From NCBI GenBank assembly GCA_009776385.1, contig WRFT01000062.1, positions 1 through 9,158 on the forward strand: a stretch of 9,158 nt of DNA, in the 5' to 3' direction. The stretch comes from Clostridia bacterium (GTDB taxonomy: Bacteria; Bacillota; Clostridia; Christensenellales; Aristaeellaceae). Under the pieces are notes generated by a model. That model was not told where the DNA came from. It saw only the letters and a list, made by a program, of their open reading frames with translations, and did not search any database. Positions 5,173 through 9,158 of this stretch are shown piece by piece. The translations under genes and the position numbers were made by a program. The number at the start of each line of letters is the position of its first letter. Position 1 is the stretch's first letter.

Positions 5173-7281
5173 TTATCTCCGTAAAAACTTTTTCAGTTTT
5201 TCCAGCAACTCATTCATATCCAATGGTTTCCCCACATGGTCATTCATACCGGCTTGGAGGCATTTATCCACATCTTCTTTAAAAACATTCGCCGTCATGG
5301 CCAGGATGGGTATGTTACCGGCCTTTTCGGTTCCAAGCGCGCGGATACGCCGCGTTGCCTCTATCCCATCCATAACCGGCATTTGAATATCCATCAGAAC
5401 TAAATCGTACTTATTTTGATTGGCGTTAAACAGGCTGACAGCTTCGTCGCCGTCGGTCGCGCAATCAATGGTAAGCTCAGACGGCTCCAGCAGTGTTTGC
5501 ACAATTTCCCGGTTAATCTCCACATCCTCGGCCAGCAGAATACATAATCCCCGGAATAAGGCTTCCATCGGCTCATGCTCCGCGCCGCCGGTACCGCCTG
5601 CTCCCCCTCCGCTAAGATGCTGCTCAATACACTCCGTGATATCGGAAGCAAATAAGGGTTTTGACAAGAACCCGTTTACGCCGGCTTCATGGGCATCCCG
5701 CTCAACGGCATTCCAGTCATAGGCGGAAATGAGGATGATTGGCGGTTTCTTCTTTGTTATACCCGCGATTTCACGTGTAAGCGCCAGCCCGTCCATGCCG
5801 GGCATCCTCAAGTCAATAAAACAGATGTCGTACTCAGCGCCCTTGCGTATTCCTTCCAGCGCTTCTGATGCGGTACCGACGGCATCGCATGTCATATTCA
5901 TTTTTCGGGCGTACATATCAAAAAACGCCAGTGTTTCCGGCATATCATCAACAGCCAGTATGCGGACAGGGTCTTTTTGCAAGGCAAGACGAAAAGGGGT
6001 ATCCTTGTGCGCGGCATGCCCTAATTTAACGCTAAAGGCAAACAGCGCGCCGGCGCCTAACCCGGAGCGAATCCATATCTTGCCCTGCATCAACTCCACG
6101 ATGCGCTTGGATATCGCCAATCCCAGTCCGGTGCCGCCGAACTTGCGCGTGGTGGCAGATTCCGCCTGCTCAAAGGATGTAAATAACCTCGCCTGCTGCT
6201 CCGCGCTGATGCCGATGCCCGTATCTTGCACCTCAACTTGAATAGTGCAATGCTTTTGCCCGCCTCCCTTGTAATGCACACTCAGCGTTATTTCGCCCGA
6301 TTCAGGCGTAAACTTGACCGCGTTGGAAAGTAAGTTTGTTATAACCTGCGCCAGGCGCTGATCATCGCCGACCAGCCATTGCGGTATGTCCGGATCCAGC
6401 TTGAGATGGAAATACTGGTTCTTCTCATTGACGCGGAAGGCGGCGACATTGACCACTTTTTTGATCATTTTCTCAAAATTAAACTCGATGCAGGACAACT
6501 CAAACTTGTTTGCTTCAATTTTAGACATATCCAGCACATCGTTGATAATGCCAAGCAAATGAGCGGACGCGACTTCAATTTTCTCAAAGGCATAGTCTTT
6601 CTTCTCAACGCTCGCCGCGGACTGGCCAATGAGCGTCATGCCTATAATCGCGTTGATAGGCGTTCTGATTTCATGGCTCATATTTGATAGAAATTGGCTC
6701 TTGGCCTGGTTGGCGGCATGGGCTTTTCCCAGCGCGTCGGTCAGCTCCCGCGTCATCTCATGGCGCAGGAGGGCGCTGGCAATCAACAGGCTGGCCGAAC
6801 GCAGGGCGGTTTCCTCGTTGACATGAAAAACCCTTTCATGGTGACAGTCATTAAAGCCGACAAACCCCCAAAAATCGCCGCGCAGAAAAACAGGCACGAT
6901 TAAAATGGATAAAATTCCCTGGCTGACGAAACGTTTTCGATCGCTTGCGGGCAAATCCCGCACGAGGCAGTTGATGCAGTCGTTTTTGCTCAGCTTCTCT
7001 TCCCAACCCGGCAAGTCCTCATCATACGGCACATGAATGGTGATGCTCTTGCCCTGCGAAGGTTCCGCGCCCTCGGACCATTCATGGTATTGGGTGCAGT
7101 ATAGCTTGCCCTTTACACGGTAGTTTTTCCAAATACGCACCCGATCAACGCCGATGGCTTCCGCCAACACGCCCATGCTTCGCCACAGCGCGTTGTCAAA
7201 CCCGTCTATATCGGACTCCAATAAAACCATAATCGCGTTGTTAACCGCGTTGAACAACAGGTCGTGCTGCTCCGCTGCCAT
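5173..7281 (-). CDS. Soluble hybrid sensor histidine kinase (GAF-HisKA-HATPase-REC-REC)
   Basis: This is a 702-residue protein without membrane segments. Numbering from the longer ATG at 7296, a GAF-type sensor (about 25-180) comes first. HisKA follows with the H-box FLSNMSHEIRTPINAIIGM (phospho-acceptor H208). Next is a HATPase domain with N-box NLLSNAVKFTPE (321-332), DTGIGIS (358-364) and GGTGLGLAIS (387-396). Two receiver domains complete it: REC1 (about 445-560, D495 in FIDLRMPGMDG) and REC2 (about 585-705, D636 in LMDIQMPVMDG, with K at VGKPLD). A Gly-rich linker (563-571) separates the receivers. No HPt domain is present, so phosphate must leave through a separate HPt protein or the receivers act by binding. 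ATG 7281 is chosen because GAGGG (7290-7294) lies 8 nt ahead. ATG 7296, overlapping the previous stop, has no clear ribosome site. Confidence 0.92.
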   Translation of the reverse strand: MAAEQHDLLFNAVNNAIMVLLESDIDGFDNALWRSMGVLAEAIGVDRVRIWKNYRVKGKLYCTQYHEWSEGAEPSQGKSITIHVPYDEDLPGWEEKLSKNDCINCLVRDLPASDRKRFVSQGILSILIVPVFLRGDFWGFVGFNDCHHERVFHVNEETALRSASLLIASALLRHEMTRELTDALGKAHAANQAKSQFLSNMSHEIRTPINAIIGMTLIGQSAASVEKKDYAFEKIEVASAHLLGIINDVLDMSKIEANKFELSCIEFNFEKMIKKVVNVAAFRVNEKNQYFHLKLDPDIPQWLVGDDQRLAQVITNLLSNAVKFTPESGEITLSVHYKGGGQKHCTIQVEVQDTGIGISAEQQARLFTSFEQAESATTRKFGGTGLGLAISKRIVELMQGKIWIRSGLGAGALFAFSVKLGHAAHKDTPFRLALQKDPVRILAVDDMPETLAFFDMYARKMNMTCDAVGTASEALEGIRKGAEYDICFIDLRMPGMDGLALTREIAGITKKKPPIILISAYDWNAVERDAHEAGVNGFLSKPLFASDITECIEQHLSGGGAGGTGGAEHEPMEALFRGLCILLAEDVEINREIVQTLLEPSELTIDCATDGDEAVSLFNANQNKYDLVLMDIQMPVMDGIEATRRIRALGTEKAGNIPILAMTANVFKEDVDKCLQAGMNDHVGKPLDMNELLEKLKKFLRR

Positions 7282-7289
7282 GCTATCCG

Positions 7290-7294
7290 CCCTC
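7290..7294 (-). promoter_or_regulatory. Ribosome binding site favouring the inner kinase start
   Basis: GAGGG on the minus strand lies 8 nt before ATG 7281 and overlaps the stop of the upstream membrane-protein gene, which suggests translational coupling. The outer ATG at 7296 has no purine-rich site at the right distance. Confidence 0.5.
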
Positions 7295-7631
7295 ATACGG
7301 TATGCGCGGTATACTCTTGGGAGAGATCGGAAGGTGGATATCCTTCCGGTTCGGAATCGTGTTTTACCAGTTTTTTATTTCTGTAATACAAAGCGATGTC
7401 ACAACTGACCATGGAGATGTTGACGACATACAACCAAAGCGTAAAATCGTGGGGAACTTCTATTAATTTTCGTGCGATACCCAACAGATATCCCAGCCAA
7501 ATCACGAAGAGAAAAAGCAGACTCTTTCCCGTATTGGCACGCGCCTTGTAGGATTTATAAATACTGAAGGGCCATCCGAACCCAAAACAAAATAAGGTAG
7601 CCGCTTCCAGTATCTCAATGACAAGAATCAT
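7293..7631 (-). CDS. Small PQ-loop/SemiSWEET-like membrane protein
   Basis: This 112-residue protein has three predicted membrane helices, at about residues 3-20, 38-56 and 63-83. It has a GWPFSIYKSYKAR segment (19-31), then TGKSLLFLFVIWLGYLLGI (34-52), and a charged C-terminal tail from residue 84. The proline after the first helix and the three-helix size resemble PQ-loop (MtN3/SemiSWEET) half-transporters. Similar small proteins occur beside signalling genes in Clostridia. Transport has not been shown for this group and no ligand can be named. ATG 7631 has GGAGGG 6 nt upstream. It is the first gene of the operon, directly ahead of the soluble hybrid kinase, so it could serve as the membrane or input partner the kinase lacks (inference). 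Confidence 0.75.
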   Translation of the reverse strand: MILVIEILEAATLFCFGFGWPFSIYKSYKARANTGKSLLFLFVIWLGYLLGIARKLIEVPHDFTLWLYVVNISMVSCDIALYYRNKKLVKHDSEPEGYPPSDLSQEYTAHTV

Positions 7632-7690
7632 GCGTGTCCCTCCGCTGCTTTATGCAATGCCGCCGGCGTAATAAGACGCCCCCGATGGTT

Positions 7691-7719
7691 ATATTATAAG
7701 AACAGGCTGTCATTGTAAA
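7691..7719 (-). promoter_or_regulatory. Candidate promoter for the kinase operon
   Basis: On the minus strand TTTACA (7714-7719) is followed either by TATAAT (7693-7698) with a short 15-bp spacer or by TAATAT (7691-7696) with a 17-bp spacer. The start would be near 7685. The leader then holds a small hairpin, GGCGT (7665-7669) with ACGCC (7676-7680). Confidence 0.45.
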
Positions 7720-7730
7720 GTGCTTTGTGC

Positions 7731-7759
7731 TTCCAAGTACGCTGCCGTCATGGTATAGT
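7731..7759 (+). promoter_or_regulatory. Candidate extended -10 promoter for the fucosidase gene
   Basis: TATAGT (7754-7759) is preceded by TG one base upstream (7751-7752), forming an extended -10. A weak -35, TTCCAA (7731-7736), lies 17 bp away. The predicted start near 7766 leaves a leader of about 29 nt. The weak -35 suggests that an activator may be needed. Confidence 0.42.
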
Positions 7760-7794
7760 AAACGGAATAGAAACTTAAAAAAGGAGGATTTGGT

Positions 7795-9120
7795 ATGGCA
7801 AACGTTCGGATTGCGCAAAGATGGGAACGCACAAAGTGGTTTAGGCAAGCAAGGTTTGGCATGTTTATCCACTGGGGGTTGTACGCCATTCCCGCAAGGG
7901 GGGAATGGGTACGCAGCGTTGAATCCATTTCAAATGATGACTATCAATGCTTTTATAATGAGTTTAACCCTTCGCGCTTTGACCCGGTACAGTGGGCGCG
8001 CCTGGCAAAAAAAGCGGGTATGCAATACGCGGTGCTCACCGCAAAGCATCACGATGGTTTTTGTTTGTTTGACAGCCAATTGACGGATTACAAATCTACC
8101 AACACGCCCTTCGGCCGCGATATCGTGCGGGAGTTTTTAGAAGCCTTCCGCGCGGAAGGCATCAAGACAGGCCTATACTTTTCTTTAATTGATTGGCATC
8201 ATCCGGATTATCCTCATTACCAAGACGCCCATCACCCCATGCGGAAAAACCCCGATTATCCGAATGACACAAGAAACTTCAGCCGGTATTTGGACTACCT
8301 GCATGGCCAGGTCCGGGAGCTGTTAACCGGCTACGGTAATATTGATATCATGTGGTTTGATTTTTCTTATAACGAGATGAACGGGGAAAAATGGAAGGCG
8401 TCAGAATTGGTGGCCATGGCCAGAGAGCTTCAACCCCATATTATCATCGACAACAGACTGGAAGGCAGCGGGGAATCGTCAGGCACGATACTCACGGCGG
8501 ATCCGACCGCCTATGCCGGTGACTTTGCCGCGCCCGAACAGATGATACCTCCCGCCGGCGTGGTCAACGTGTTGGGAGACCCTGTGCCTTGGGAAGCCTG
8601 CGTCACATTAAATAACAACTGGGGGTATCACGCGGGGGATAGGCACTATAAACAGGCGGGCATGGTGGTACGGATGCTCGTGGAATGCGTGAGCAAAAAC
8701 GGCAACTTGCTGTTGAATGTAGGGCCGGACGCGTTGGGCCGCATACCGGATGAGTCCGTGAAGGTATTAGAACAAGTCGGCCGTTGGATGGATGTTAACG
8801 CGGAAAGCATCTACGGCTGCGGGCAAGCGGATTATCCCAAGCCGGAATGGGGCCGTTATACGCAAAAGGGGAACAAGCTGTACATTCATGTTCTGGAAGA
8901 ACAGGCCGGCGCGATATGCTTGGCGGACATGGCCGGAAAGATTAACTCCCTTCGTCTGTTAAATGGCAGGTCTCAGGTGAGGCTAACCTCGCACTGGAAT
9001 GTGAAGGAATACCCGCATCATGCGTATTTCTTCTTAAACGAACAATCCTGCGACAATTACCCCCTTCCGGACGAAAAAGACACGGTACTGGAGGCCACAC
9101 TCGGCGAAGGCACGGATTAA
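7795..9120 (+). CDS. Alpha-L-fucosidase, glycoside hydrolase family 29
   Basis: This 441-residue protein removes terminal alpha-L-fucose from glycans. GH29 landmarks are WFRQARFGMFIHWGLYAIPARGEW (residues 15-38), YAVLTAKHHDGFCLFDS (78-94), GLYFSLIDWHHPDYP (126-140) and IDIMWFDF (183-190). D189 is the expected catalytic nucleophile. SKNGNLLLNVGPDALGRIPD (300-319) is the other strongly conserved stretch. No signal peptide is present, so it should act in the cytoplasm on imported fucosylated oligosaccharides. The acid/base residue cannot be fixed by eye. The C-terminal part after about residue 345 is a small beta-domain, as in the family. GGAGG (7783-7787) lies 7 nt before the ATG. The gene diverges from the kinase operon and another gene starts 27 nt downstream. 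Confidence 0.93.
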   Translation: MANVRIAQRWERTKWFRQARFGMFIHWGLYAIPARGEWVRSVESISNDDYQCFYNEFNPSRFDPVQWARLAKKAGMQYAVLTAKHHDGFCLFDSQLTDYKSTNTPFGRDIVREFLEAFRAEGIKTGLYFSLIDWHHPDYPHYQDAHHPMRKNPDYPNDTRNFSRYLDYLHGQVRELLTGYGNIDIMWFDFSYNEMNGEKWKASELVAMARELQPHIIIDNRLEGSGESSGTILTADPTAYAGDFAAPEQMIPPAGVVNVLGDPVPWEACVTLNNNWGYHAGDRHYKQAGMVVRMLVECVSKNGNLLLNVGPDALGRIPDESVKVLEQVGRWMDVNAESIYGCGQADYPKPEWGRYTQKGNKLYIHVLEEQAGAICLADMAGKINSLRLLNGRSQVRLTSHWNVKEYPHHAYFFLNEQSCDNYPLPDEKDTVLEATLGEGTD

Positions 9121-9147
9121 CACGTGTTATTATAAACGGAGGCAGGC

Positions 9148-9158
9148 ATGCCTTTAGG
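9148..9158 (+). CDS. Start of a downstream gene, cut by the window edge
   Basis: An ATG at 9148 follows GGAGG (9138-9142) with a 5-nt spacer and is 27 nt past the fucosidase stop. Only M-P-L and part of a fourth codon are visible, so nothing can be said of function. The spacing and strong ribosome site suggest it is in the fucosidase operon. Confidence 0.5.

Noticed and set aside
5420..6241. Plus-strand open frames opposite the hybrid kinase
   Set aside because: They are low-complexity Ser/Pro/Ala-rich translations antisense to well-conserved kinase motifs. No promoter or ribosome site supports them.
7660..7690. Riboswitch in the kinase operon leader
   Set aside because: Only one 5-bp hairpin (7665-7669 with 7676-7680) is present in a leader of about 55 nt. 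That is too short for a known aptamer.
7615..7928. Minus-strand open frames across the fucosidase start
   Set aside because: They run antisense through the fucosidase ribosome site and the conserved GH29 N-terminus, with no family match.

Overview
The window looks like chromosomal DNA from a low-to-mid GC Gram-positive anaerobe, most likely of class Clostridia. The evidence is strong Shine-Dalgarno sites, sigma-A type promoters, an HPr-like protein, a DUF4364 protein and an Rnf/EET-like NusG-domain-II / Gx / FMN-binding cassette. I cannot name the genus. I see no phage, transposase, CRISPR, rRNA or tRNA.

Left part (1-1474). A class I SAM methyltransferase-like gene runs off the left edge on the minus strand. 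It diverges from a small HPr-fold gene on the plus strand. The region between them is unusually symmetric: two paired operator-like 16-mers sit inside a perfect 14-bp inverted repeat, and the candidate -35 and -10 boxes of the two promoters lie at mirror positions about one centre (274.5). The HPr-like gene is followed by a possible attenuator or terminator and then by a DUF4364 winged-helix gene with an extra C-terminal segment.

Centre (1464-4431). A minus-strand, four-gene operon is driven by a perfect-consensus promoter (TTGACA, 17 bp, TATAAT). In order it encodes a membrane-anchored NusG-domain-II protein, a Gx / heptaprenyl-diphosphate-synthase-component-I-like membrane protein (TTG start overlapping the previous stop), a membrane-anchored protein with three tandem FMN-binding domains, and a cytosolic flavodoxin-fold oxidoreductase with a Cys cluster. 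Together they suggest membrane or extracytoplasmic flavin-based electron transfer. No ApbE flavin transferase gene is in view. The last gene overlaps the convergent DUF4364 gene by 11 bp.

Right-centre (4551-7631). A second minus-strand operon encodes a small three-helix membrane protein (PQ-loop/SemiSWEET-like), a soluble GAF-HisKA-HATPase-REC-REC hybrid histidine kinase, and an UlaG-like metallo-beta-lactamase-fold hydrolase. No HPt domain or output regulator is present.

Right end (7795-9158). A divergent plus-strand gene encodes an intracellular GH29 alpha-L-fucosidase. It is followed by the first codons of another gene that runs off the edge, so a sugar-utilisation operon probably continues to the right.
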